Shown: one piece after another, positions 53,176 to 61,915 of the stretch | Layout of the letters: the number at the start of each line of letters is the position of its first letter | Position numbering within the stretch: the first letter of the stretch is position 1 | From: Gammaproteobacteria bacterium | GTDB lineage: Bacteria > Pseudomonadota > Gammaproteobacteria > Steroidobacterales > Steroidobacteraceae | DNA length: 64,000 bases | Direction: 5' to 3' | NCBI GenBank assembly: GCA_028293765.1 | Contig: JAQGOG010000057.1 | Coordinates: forward strand, 62,001-126,000 | Position numbers and translations under genes: made by a program | The notes under the pieces: model-generated | What the model was told of the DNA's origin: nothing | Databases searched by the model: none | What the model saw: only the letters and a program-made list of their open reading frames with translations

Positions 53176-55227
53176 ATGGAAAACCCTCTGCTGGGCCACG
53201 AGCCGCTGCCCCCGTTCGCGCGAATCCGCCCCGAACATGTCGAGCCCGGAGTCCGGGAGCTGCTTGCGCGCGGGCGCGCTCGCATCGAGCAGCTGGCGGC
53301 GCTCGAGAAGCCCACCTTCGCCACCGTCATCGAGCCGCTCGAAGAGCTGCAGCATCAGATTTCGCGCACCTGGTCACCAGTCAGCCATCTGAACGCCGTG
53401 CTGAATTCCGAGGCGCTGCGCGCAGGCTACAATGCCTGCCTCCCCCTATTGTCGGCATACCAGACGGACCTCGCTCAAAGTGAACCGCTCTACCGCGCGT
53501 ATCGCACCATCGCGGCAGAGGAAGGCGCAGCGCTTGCTCCCGTGCAGCGCCAGGTCATCGAGCACGCGCTGCGCGATTTCCGGCTCGCCGGCGTCGGTCT
53601 GCCGGCGGAGCGCAAGGAACGCTTCAAGACGGTGATGCTCGAACTCACCCAGCTGCAGGCAAAGTTCGAAGAGAACGTGCTCGATGCGACGAACGGGTGG
53701 ACGTATCACGTCGCGGATCTCGCCGAGCTGCGTGGCCTGAATGAGATGCTGGTCGAGCAGGCGCGGCGCCGCGCCCAAGAGAAGCACGCCGACGGCTGGG
53801 TGCTCACTCTCGACCAGCCAACCTACGTAGCGGTAGTGACCGACGCGGAGTCCGCAACACTGCGCCGCGCGTTCTACGAAGCATGGACGACACGCGCGTC
53901 GGATCAGGGCCCGAACGCGGGCCGGTGGGACAACTCCACGGCCATGGAGGACATCTTGCGCCTCCGGCACGAGGCCGCCCGGCTTCTCGATTTCCGCAGC
54001 TATGCGGAGTACGCGCTGTCGACGCGGATGGCGCACAGCGTGGAGGAAGTCCTGCAGTTTCTGCATGAGCTCGCGCGCTCCGCGCGCTCGGCCGCAAGGC
54101 AGGAGTTCGCGGAACTCGAAGCCTTTGCAGGGCATACGCTGTCTCCCTGGGACGTGGGCTTTTACGCCGAGCGGCTCCAACGCAGCCGCTATGACGTTTC
54201 GCAGGAAGAGCTGCGCCCCTATTTTCCACTGCCGCGAGTCCTGAGCGGCCTGTTCGAAATGGCCGAGCGTCTCTTCGGCGTACGCATCCAGGAACGACAA
54301 AACGCACCGCTTTGGCATCCTGACGTGCGTTTCTTCGAAATCGAAAGCGTCGCCGGACAACCCGTCGGGAGCTTCTATCTCGATGCTTACGCTCGCCCCA
54401 ACAAACGCAGCGGGGCGTGGATGGACGAATGTGTCGGGCGCAAACAGCTGAACTCCGGCTCGGCCCTGCCTGTCGCGTACCTGGTCTGCAATTTCCTGCC
54501 TCCCAGCACCAGCCGGCCGGCGCTGCTGACGCACGACGACGTGCTGACCCTGTTTCATGAATTTGGCCACGGCCTGCATCACATGCTGACCCGGGTCGAC
54601 TATCCGAGCATCGCCGGCATCAATGGCGTGGCGTGGGACGCGGTGGAGCTGCCGAGTCAATTCCTCGAAAACTATGCGTGGCATCCCGATGTGCTACAGC
54701 GGATATCGGGCCACTTTCAGACGGATGCCCCGCTGCCGCCGGCGACCCTGTCGCGACTCATCGCGACGCGCAGCTTTCACGCCGGCCTGCAGACGATGCG
54801 GCAACTCGAATTCGCCCTGTTCGATTTCCGCATGCACGCGGAATATTCGCCGGACCGTGGCGGACGCATCATGGACATACTGAACGAGGTCCGGCGCGAG
54901 GTCGCCGTCGTGCCCGTCCCGGAGTGGAACCGCTTTCCCAACAGCTTCGGGCACATCTTCGCCGGCGGCTATGCCGCGGGCTACTACAGCTATAAGTGGG
55001 CGGAGGTGCTGGCCGCCGACGCGTTCTCCGCGTTTGAGGAGAATGGTGTATTCGACCGCGCGACAGCGCAACGTTTTCTGGACACCATCCTCACACGGGG
55101 CGGCAGCCGCGATGCCCTGGAAGCTTTCATCGAATTTCGCGGCCGCCGGCCGGACGTGCGCGCGTTGTTGAAGCAGCACGGCATCGACGGCACTGCCCAA
55201 GTCGCGCCCGGCGAGGTTGCCGGATGA
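53176..55227 (+). CDS. prlC: Oligopeptidase A (M3 metallopeptidase)
   Basis: The 683-residue length suits PrlC. The zinc-binding HEFGH is in LFHEFGHGLHHML (about residue 459), with the third ligand Glu in the conserved WDAVELPSQFLENYAW. The N-terminus NPLLGHEPLPPFARIRPEHVEPG fixes ATG 53176; longer frames run antisense through gor. It degrades oligopeptides, including signal peptides, in the cytoplasm. Its stop overlaps the next gene by four bases. Confidence 0.96.
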   Translation: MENPLLGHEPLPPFARIRPEHVEPGVRELLARGRARIEQLAALEKPTFATVIEPLEELQHQISRTWSPVSHLNAVLNSEALRAGYNACLPLLSAYQTDLAQSEPLYRAYRTIAAEEGAALAPVQRQVIEHALRDFRLAGVGLPAERKERFKTVMLELTQLQAKFEENVLDATNGWTYHVADLAELRGLNEMLVEQARRRAQEKHADGWVLTLDQPTYVAVVTDAESATLRRAFYEAWTTRASDQGPNAGRWDNSTAMEDILRLRHEAARLLDFRSYAEYALSTRMAHSVEEVLQFLHELARSARSAARQEFAELEAFAGHTLSPWDVGFYAERLQRSRYDVSQEELRPYFPLPRVLSGLFEMAERLFGVRIQERQNAPLWHPDVRFFEIESVAGQPVGSFYLDAYARPNKRSGAWMDECVGRKQLNSGSALPVAYLVCNFLPPSTSRPALLTHDDVLTLFHEFGHGLHHMLTRVDYPSIAGINGVAWDAVELPSQFLENYAWHPDVLQRISGHFQTDAPLPPATLSRLIATRSFHAGLQTMRQLEFALFDFRMHAEYSPDRGGRIMDILNEVRREVAVVPVPEWNRFPNSFGHIFAGGYAAGYYSYKWAEVLAADAFSAFEENGVFDRATAQRFLDTILTRGGSRDALEAFIEFRGRRPDVRALLKQHGIDGTAQVAPGEVAG

Positions 55228-55883
55228 ACGGGCGCGCGGCGCCTGTTTTTCCGATTCTCCTGCTGGCCGTCGGTGCGCCGGCCAGCCACGCCGAGACGCT
55301 GTACGTGATCGAGCAACTCGTAGTAAGTGTCTCCAGCGCACCCGATACCAGCGGCGAGCGGGTCGCCTCGATTCATAGCGGCGATCACGTAGACGTCCTC
55401 GACAGGCAGGGCGATGAGGTCCACGTGCAGCTGGCAAACGGTACGGCGGGATGGATCAAGGCGTCTTACCTGTCGTCCGACCCGCCGTTGAAGCTTCGTC
55501 TGGCGGAACGCTCGGCGGAAGTTGAAAAGCTCAAACAGGATGTCGGCCGACTCGAAGCGGACCTCGCCAGCGCGCGAGTGGCGTCCAGAGCTAAGCCGAA
55601 CGGCGCGCCGGCCAACACCAGCGCCGCTCCTCTACCCTCGACGCCAGCTCCCGCCGCGGCAACGAGCACGGAATCTCCACCGGCGGCCATTGAATCCCCG
55701 CCAGCAGACACGGCCACACGCGACCCCGCTTTCTTCATGACTCCGCCGGAGCAACCTCCCCGTCCCATCTGGCATTGGGTACTCGGCTCGTCCAGCGTCA
55801 CGCTCGGATTGGGATTCGCGCTGGGCTGGCAGATGCTCGACCGGCGCATACGGCGCAAGTACGGCGGCCTGCGAATCTATTGA
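55224..55883 (+). CDS. SH3-domain membrane protein (TIGR04211/YgiM type)
   Basis: This 219-residue protein has a signal peptide (FPILLLAVGAPASHA), a bacterial SH3 domain (LYVIEQLVVSVSSAP to GTAGWIKASYLSSDPP), a coiled-coil (AERSAEVEKLKQDVGRLEADL), a Pro/Ala/Thr-rich spacer and a C-terminal transmembrane helix (WVLGSSSVTLGLGFALGWQML) with an RRIRRKYGG tail. This layout is that of the YgiM-like TIGR04211 family. It is translationally coupled to prlC (ATGA). Confidence 0.9.
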   Translation: MNGRAAPVFPILLLAVGAPASHAETLYVIEQLVVSVSSAPDTSGERVASIHSGDHVDVLDRQGDEVHVQLANGTAGWIKASYLSSDPPLKLRLAERSAEVEKLKQDVGRLEADLASARVASRAKPNGAPANTSAAPLPSTPAPAAATSTESPPAAIESPPADTATRDPAFFMTPPEQPPRPIWHWVLGSSSVTLGLGFALGWQMLDRRIRRKYGGLRIY

Positions 55884-56209
55884 TTTGGCTGAAAGTCGCC
55901 CGGGGCGCGCAGCCGGCGAAAAGCGGGACAGTTGTGGCGGTAGGGCGTTTCGCTGCTAGCGATTTGACGCATCCGGCACGAGCAGCATCGCGCTCGATAC
56001 TTACCTGTTCGCCCATCACCGCGATCCTCAACGTAGCGGTTTGACATAACTGCGCGCCGGCATCGCACCCGCAGCATCCCCCGGCCGGGCCACCGCACAC
56101 CACTCAAAGTGTGCGCCGCTTCGCTGCTGGCACCTGTCATTACTGCCTAGACTGCCCCGGATCGAACTTCGACCCAGGGGACGGCTGTCGAGCCGCACCA
56201 GCAGCCATA
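55884..56209. other. 326-bp gap before the HD-domain gene
   Basis: No plus-strand gene is evident. On the minus strand a 56-codon frame (56047-55877) contains RARCCSCRMRQIA and RHNCPAFR, a pattern like a small zinc-binding protein, but without a ribosome-binding site and overlapping the end of the SH3 gene. I do not annotate it as a gene. No promoter or terminator could be assigned. Confidence 0.5.
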
Positions 56210-57247
56210 ATGAAAAGCGTCCGGCGTAGCGATTTCGACGTGACCAACACCGTCCAGGTGAGCTCACCCAAGGCGGTCGCGAGCGCGGTCGAAGCTCTCT
56301 ATCGGCCGACGTGGCCCAAACTATCGCTCGAGCCACTGGCCCGGGCGTTCGAACACTTCGAACGGCTGTTCGCGGGCGAAGTCCCCGGTTATTTCGGCGT
56401 GGATACCGTCTACCACGACCGCCAGCACACATTAGACATAACGCTCGCGCTCGCGCGTCTCATCGTGGGGCACGATCGCATGCAACCGGAGGCGGCTCGC
56501 CTGGGCGGGGAGCGCGCAGTCATCGGACTCATCACGGGGCTATTTCATGACGTCGGCTACCTACGCCGCACGGACGACGTCGAATCGCGAAACGGCGCGG
56601 AGTTCACGCGCACCCACGTTTCGCGGGGCGCCCGCTTCCTGCAGGAATACCTGCCGGTGCTGGGCTTCGATGCGTGGGTTCCGGTCGCAACGCAGATCAT
56701 CCACTTCACCGGCTACGAGATGCCGTTCCCACAGATCGAGGCGAAGGTGCCCGACCGCCGCGACGTGATGCTGGGGCACCTCCTCGGCACCGCGGACATG
56801 ATCGCGCAAATCGCCGACCGCTGTTATCTGGAGAAATGCCGCGACCGGCTCTATGCCGAGTTCGTACTCGGCGGCGTCGCCCTCCCCGTTGCCGCCAACG
56901 GCGGCAGACAGGTCAAATACGCTTCCGGCCTCGATCTTTTGCGCCAGACACCCGACTTCGTCGCGGAGGTCCGCGCGAAGCGTCTCGACGGCCAGTTCAA
57001 CTCGGCGTATCGCTATCTCGAAGCGCTCTATGCCGGCCGCAACCCATACATCGAAGCGATCGACCGCAACATGGAATACCTGCGCCAGATCCTGCGCAGC
57101 GAGAACTGGCGCCTGCTGCGGCGCACTCCGCCAATCTTTGCCGCTACGGCCGATCCGATGTCCACGATGCGTGGCCTCATGCTCGGTTATATCAAGCGGG
57201 TGTGGTCGGGGCAGGTCCCCGAAGCGGAGGCGGCGAAGGGAAAGTGA
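56210..57247 (+). CDS. HD-domain phosphohydrolase-like protein
   Basis: This 345-residue protein has metal-binding residues of the HD family in TVYHDRQHTLDI and GLFHDVGYLRR, with a later FTRTHVSRGARFLQEYL and IIHFTGYEMPF that would complete the site. It begins at ATG 56210. No fused sensor or effector domain is visible. The nucleotide substrate is unknown. It precedes a c-di-GMP enzyme gene, but no direct link is shown. Confidence 0.85.
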   Translation: MKSVRRSDFDVTNTVQVSSPKAVASAVEALYRPTWPKLSLEPLARAFEHFERLFAGEVPGYFGVDTVYHDRQHTLDITLALARLIVGHDRMQPEAARLGGERAVIGLITGLFHDVGYLRRTDDVESRNGAEFTRTHVSRGARFLQEYLPVLGFDAWVPVATQIIHFTGYEMPFPQIEAKVPDRRDVMLGHLLGTADMIAQIADRCYLEKCRDRLYAEFVLGGVALPVAANGGRQVKYASGLDLLRQTPDFVAEVRAKRLDGQFNSAYRYLEALYAGRNPYIEAIDRNMEYLRQILRSENWRLLRRTPPIFAATADPMSTMRGLMLGYIKRVWSGQVPEAEAAKGK

Positions 57248-57399
57248 TCGCGGCGGGCGAAATAGCGCATTCCCGTCCGATCGGGCCGCTTTTGTCGCAA
57301 ATTGGCACCCCATTCAGGTAGCGTTCCCGGCCGGGCGGCGGGTAATATCGTCCCCGAATATTGTGGGGATACGGCCGCGAGAAGGCGGACCGAAAAGAT

Positions 57400-59889
57400 G
57401 TGACTGCTGTCAGCCTCAAGTTGAAGTACGCGAGCGCGGCCTTTCTGGTCGTGATGCTCGCCATGGCTGCCGTTACCGCGCTCCTCGTCTGGCAGCACGA
57501 CACCGATACGCGACATCTTGGTGCACTGGCGGAAGATAGTGCCCGCCAGAGGGTGGACGTCGAGCTTCGCGCGCGTGCCGCCAGCACCGCGGCCCACGCC
57601 GCAGACTCGATCACGAATTCAATTCGCACGCGGGATACGGTGACGGTAGCCCGCAGGCTGCTGCCGTTCATCGAAGACGCGACGGTCGCCGGGATCACCG
57701 TCACAGACCGTGGCGGAGCCATCGTCTACAGCTGGCACAGAGGCACGCAGCCGCGGGTAGGGATCCTGCAGGCGGAAGCGACCGAGCCCGTCCGGACCAT
57801 GGTGGAGAACATCCCAGGCGCGGCGACCCCCGAGACATTTGGAACGGTCAAGGTACTGCTGGAGCAGGCGGCCCCAGCTCCTGGGACGAGCCTTACGGGT
57901 CGGCTGGTAGCCGCAAGTGCCTCACAGTCCCACCTTGCGCTGCTGCTCGCGGGTGCCCTTGCCCTTCTGGTGGGCCTTGCCGGCGCGGCATTCGCGTGGC
58001 GGGCAGCCCATAGGATCGAGAGACCCATCGATGCGCTCATCAAGAGCGCCGAGCGTATCGGCCAGGGTGACTACACCCGGCCGCTGGAGGTCCGGCGACG
58101 CGATGTGTTGGGTGAGCTGCAGCAGGCGCTCGAACGCATGCGCGCGCGCCTACGGCAGTACACGATAAATAAGAGCTACCTGCACAGCGTTCTGAACAGC
58201 ATGACGGACGCGGTGTTCGTGACCTCGCCGGACGGCGTGGTCAAGCTCGCGAATTCCGCCGCGTGCAAGCTACTTGCCTTCAGCGAGGAGGAGATTCTCG
58301 GTCGTGGCATAGTCGCCGTGCTCGATGAGCGTGAGCGCGAAGGCTTCGATCTTGTCCAAGCCGCGCAGGAAACCCGCGAGACCGTCGTCCGCACGCGCAG
58401 CGGCCAGACGATCCCTGTCTCACTCACCGGATCGCGCATCGAGAGCGACGACCCACAGTTCCAGGGCAACATCTTCGTCGCGCGCAACATCACGGACCGA
58501 AAGCGCGCCGAGCGCCGCATCCGTTACCTCGCCCGGTACGACGCGCTCACCAAGATCCCAAACCGGATGCAGTTTCACCACCTGCTGCAGCAGACGATCG
58601 CACGCGGGCTGCGTAGCGGCCAGGTCGTGGCGCTGCTGTACCTCGATATGGATCGATTCAAAGAGGTCAACGACACGTTCGGGCACGGTTCCGGCGATCG
58701 CGTTCTCGAAGTGCTCGCGGAACGTCTCACCCGCTCTCTGCCGAAGGACACCGTCGTCGGGCGTCTCGCCGGGGACGAATTCGCGCTGTTCGTCGACGGA
58801 CTTCCCGCCGATTCGGACAATCGAGGACCGATAGCTCACCTGGCGCGCTCCATTCTCACGGAGGTGAGTCGCGCCTTCCAGTTGAACCAACACGAAGTCT
58901 TTTTGACCGCCAGCATCGGCGTAGCGTTGTGCCCGCGAGACGCGGAGAACGTCATTGACCTCATTCGTAACGCGGATGCGGCGATGTACTACTCGAAGCA
59001 GAACGGGGGCAACACCTTCGCGTTCTACTCGCCCGAGATGAATGCCGCCGCCGTCGAACGGCTCATGTTGAAGAGCAAGCTACGCCGCGCACTGGAGCGC
59101 GACGAGCTGGTCATCAAGTACCAGCCGAAGGTCGACCTGCGCACGGGGCGCATCATCGGCGCCGAAGCTCTGTTGCGCTGGCGGCTGCCGGGGCACGGCG
59201 ACATCCCGCCCTCGCAGTTCATTCCGCTCGCGGAGGAAACCAACCTCATCCTCGAGATCGGCGAGTGGGTGTTGAATCGTGTCTGCATGGACTACCGCCA
59301 CATGCAGAGCGAGGGCGGCGATCCGGGCCGCGTCTCGCTGAATCTGTCGCTCAAGCAACTGCGCCAGGCGAGCTTCATCCTGCGCTGCCGTTCGGTCTTC
59401 CGCCGCCATGGCGTCTCGCCGACGGCGTTCGAGCTCGAGATCACGGAAACCACGCTGATGGCCGACGCCAAGCGCACGGTGCGCCTGCTGGACGAGCTGT
59501 ATGCGATGGGCCTGCACCTCTCGATAGACGACTTCGGCACCGGCTACTCGTCGCTCTCGGCCCTGCAGCAGTTTCCCATCGGCACCCTCAAGATCGACCA
59601 GTCGTTCGTGCGCGATGTGAGCGAAGACGCCGGGGACGCGACGATCGTGAAAACGATCATCGAGATGGGCCGTAGCCTCGGCATGGAAGTGATCGCGGAG
59701 GGCGTCGAGTCGCTCCGCCAGCTCGACTTCCTGCGCAGGAACTCGTGCCATTTTGCTCAGGGCAAGCTGTTCGGCGAACCCTGCGCCGCGGTGGACCTGC
59801 TCGCCCTTCTGACGCGGCAGGCAGCCGGAACCGCACCATTCGGACACCTGCTGCAGCACGCCGACGACTCCGCGAGTCGCTCGGCGTAA
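57400..59889 (+). CDS. Membrane GGDEF-EAL c-di-GMP enzyme with HAMP and PAS
   Basis: Two N-terminal transmembrane helices (ASAAFLVVMLAMAAVTALLVW and LALLLAGALALLVGLAGAAF) flank a periplasmic sensor of about 150 residues, followed by HAMP (RPIDALIKSAERIGQGDYTRPL), PAS, GGDEF with the signature AGDEF (RLAGDEFALFV), and EAL with EALLRW, NLSLKQ, ETTLM, DDFGTGYSS, KIDQSFV and EGVES. Both activities are therefore possible. GTG 57400 is preferred because AAGGCGG lies upstream; TTG 57361 would add 13 residues. It follows the HD gene by about 150 bp. Confidence 0.93.
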   Translation: MTAVSLKLKYASAAFLVVMLAMAAVTALLVWQHDTDTRHLGALAEDSARQRVDVELRARAASTAAHAADSITNSIRTRDTVTVARRLLPFIEDATVAGITVTDRGGAIVYSWHRGTQPRVGILQAEATEPVRTMVENIPGAATPETFGTVKVLLEQAAPAPGTSLTGRLVAASASQSHLALLLAGALALLVGLAGAAFAWRAAHRIERPIDALIKSAERIGQGDYTRPLEVRRRDVLGELQQALERMRARLRQYTINKSYLHSVLNSMTDAVFVTSPDGVVKLANSAACKLLAFSEEEILGRGIVAVLDEREREGFDLVQAAQETRETVVRTRSGQTIPVSLTGSRIESDDPQFQGNIFVARNITDRKRAERRIRYLARYDALTKIPNRMQFHHLLQQTIARGLRSGQVVALLYLDMDRFKEVNDTFGHGSGDRVLEVLAERLTRSLPKDTVVGRLAGDEFALFVDGLPADSDNRGPIAHLARSILTEVSRAFQLNQHEVFLTASIGVALCPRDAENVIDLIRNADAAMYYSKQNGGNTFAFYSPEMNAAAVERLMLKSKLRRALERDELVIKYQPKVDLRTGRIIGAEALLRWRLPGHGDIPPSQFIPLAEETNLILEIGEWVLNRVCMDYRHMQSEGGDPGRVSLNLSLKQLRQASFILRCRSVFRRHGVSPTAFELEITETTLMADAKRTVRLLDELYAMGLHLSIDDFGTGYSSLSALQQFPIGTLKIDQSFVRDVSEDAGDATIVKTIIEMGRSLGMEVIAEGVESLRQLDFLRRNSCHFAQGKLFGEPCAAVDLLALLTRQAAGTAPFGHLLQHADDSASRSA

Positions 59890-59990
59890 TCCAACTTCGA
59901 CGGCCAGGTCCGCAACCGGACTCGAGACGTACCGCCCGCGTACCTTGCACTTGGACCCTCGCGGCGCTATCCGGGCATACTTGCTCCCAC

Positions 59991-61886
59991 ATGCTCACAC
60001 TGTCGAACGTCCGCCTCCGCCGCGGTCCACAAGTCCTCATCGATGCAGCCAGTGTCGGAATTTTCCGCGGGGAGAAGGTCGGCATCGTCGGGCGCAACGG
60101 CAGCGGCAAATCCACCCTGCTGGCGTTGATTCGTGGGGAGTTGGTTCCCGACGCCGGAGAATACTCGGCGCCGCCGAATCTCGCGCTGGCGGCCGTCGCG
60201 CAGGAGTTGCCGGAGTCCGACGCACCGCTGGTGCAATACATTCTGGACGGCGACCTGGAATTGCGCGCCGTGGAGGCCCAGCTGGCGCAGGCGGAGCACG
60301 GCGCGGACGGTACCCGCATCGGCGCCCTGCACGCCGAATACGAGCGCCTGGCGGGTTATGCCGCGAGGAGTCGGGCCGCGGAGCTCGCGGCGGGCTTAGG
60401 GTTCGCGCCCGAGGAGATCGAGCGCCCGGTGCGACAGTTCTCGGGCGGCCTGAAGATGCGCGCAAACCTCGCCCGCGCGCTCATGCGCCGCTCGGACGTG
60501 CTGCTCCTCGATGAGCCGACCAACCACCTCGATCTGGACGCCGTGCTCTGGCTCGAACAGTGGCTGCGAGGCTATCCTGGCACGTTGCTGCTCGTCTCTC
60601 ATGACCGTGAGTTTCTCGACGGAGTGGTCGGCCGCATCCTGCTCATCGAAGGCGGCCGCCTGAGCGCTTACGCGGGTACGTACAGCTCGTTCGAAATACA
60701 ACATGCGGCGGAAGGTGAGCGCACCAGGGCGCTCATCGCCCGCCAGCAGCGCGAGACGGCGCGTGTCGAGAGCTTCATCGTGCGTTTCCGCGCCCAGGCG
60801 AGCAAGGCCCGCCAGGTCCAGAGCCGCATCAAGGCTCTGGCGCGTCTCGGGGAAATCTCCGCCGTGCAGCCCGAGTCGGGCTTCGAGTGGGAGTTTGCAA
60901 CGCCGGCCAAGCTGCCACGGCCGCTGCTGACTCTCGAGCACCTGGCCGCGGGCTACGGCACGCGCCGCGTCATCGAGAATGTATCCTTATCCGTCAACCC
61001 GGGCGACCGGATCGGCATTCTCGGACGCAATGGCGCGGGCAAATCCACGCTGATGCGCGTGCTGGCCGGGCAGCTTGCCGCGCTCGCCGGAACTCTCGAT
61101 ACAGCGCCCGACGTTGTGACCGGATTCTTCGCTCAGATCGAGCTCGAACACCTCGATGCGAGCGGTACGGCCCTCGGCGAGCTCGTAAGGCGCGGCGGCT
61201 CCGATGTGACACTGTGGACGGAGCAGCAACGGCGCGATCACCTCGGCCGCTTCGGATTCCGCGGCGAGCGGGTCTTCGAGCCGACCGGGCAGTTTTCCGG
61301 GGGCGAGCGGGCGCGGCTGGCGCTGGCCATCCTCGTCGCCCGCAAACCCAACCTGCTGCTGCTCGATGAGCCGACCAATCATCTCGATCTCGAGATGCGC
61401 CACGTACTGCTGCTGGCTCTGCAGGAGTTTGCGGGCGCTGTCGTAGTGGTTTCGCACGATCGCACCCTCCTGCGCAGCGCCTGCGACAGCTTCCTGTTGG
61501 TTGCCAACGGGGCGGTGGCGCCCTTCGACGGTGATCTCGACGACTACGCCGCGTGGCTCGGGAAGAGCGGCAAGGCGCGGGCCGCGCCGGATTCCGCCGC
61601 CGCGGTCGCTTCCCGGCAGGAGCAGCGGCGACTCGACGCCGAAGCGCGCAACCGGCTGACACCCCTGCGGAACGAGCAACGCCGGATCGAGGGGCAGCTT
61701 GAAAAGCTGACCGGGGAACGCCAGCGGCTCGAGGAGGAGCTGGCGGACCCGGCGACGTATACGACAAAACCTCCCGCCGAAGGCAAACGCCTGACGCTGC
61801 GGCACGCGGAGCTGGTGCGGGAGATAGAGACTCTGGAGGAACGCTGGCTCGAAGTGATGTCGGAACTGGAACAGCGTTCGGCATAA
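59991..61886 (+). CDS. ABC-F family ATPase (YheS type)
   Basis: The 631-residue soluble protein has two ABC domains: GIVGRNGSGKSTLL / FSGGLKMRANLARALM / LLLDEPTNHLDLDAVLWLEQWL, and GILGRNGAGKSTLM / FSGGERARLALAILVA / LLLDEPTNHLDLE. A C-terminal coiled-coil follows (RIEGQLEKLTGERQRLEEEL). There are no membrane helices. The length matches YheS, a ribosome-associated ABC-F factor. ATG 59991 fits the conserved start LTLSNVRLRRG. Confidence 0.93.
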   Translation: MLTLSNVRLRRGPQVLIDAASVGIFRGEKVGIVGRNGSGKSTLLALIRGELVPDAGEYSAPPNLALAAVAQELPESDAPLVQYILDGDLELRAVEAQLAQAEHGADGTRIGALHAEYERLAGYAARSRAAELAAGLGFAPEEIERPVRQFSGGLKMRANLARALMRRSDVLLLDEPTNHLDLDAVLWLEQWLRGYPGTLLLVSHDREFLDGVVGRILLIEGGRLSAYAGTYSSFEIQHAAEGERTRALIARQQRETARVESFIVRFRAQASKARQVQSRIKALARLGEISAVQPESGFEWEFATPAKLPRPLLTLEHLAAGYGTRRVIENVSLSVNPGDRIGILGRNGAGKSTLMRVLAGQLAALAGTLDTAPDVVTGFFAQIELEHLDASGTALGELVRRGGSDVTLWTEQQRRDHLGRFGFRGERVFEPTGQFSGGERARLALAILVARKPNLLLLDEPTNHLDLEMRHVLLLALQEFAGAVVVVSHDRTLLRSACDSFLLVANGAVAPFDGDLDDYAAWLGKSGKARAAPDSAAAVASRQEQRRLDAEARNRLTPLRNEQRRIEGQLEKLTGERQRLEEELADPATYTTKPPAEGKRLTLRHAELVREIETLEERWLEVMSELEQRSA

Positions 61887-61915
61887 AGGAGCCTGAAACA
61901 GCTAGAATCCCCGGC

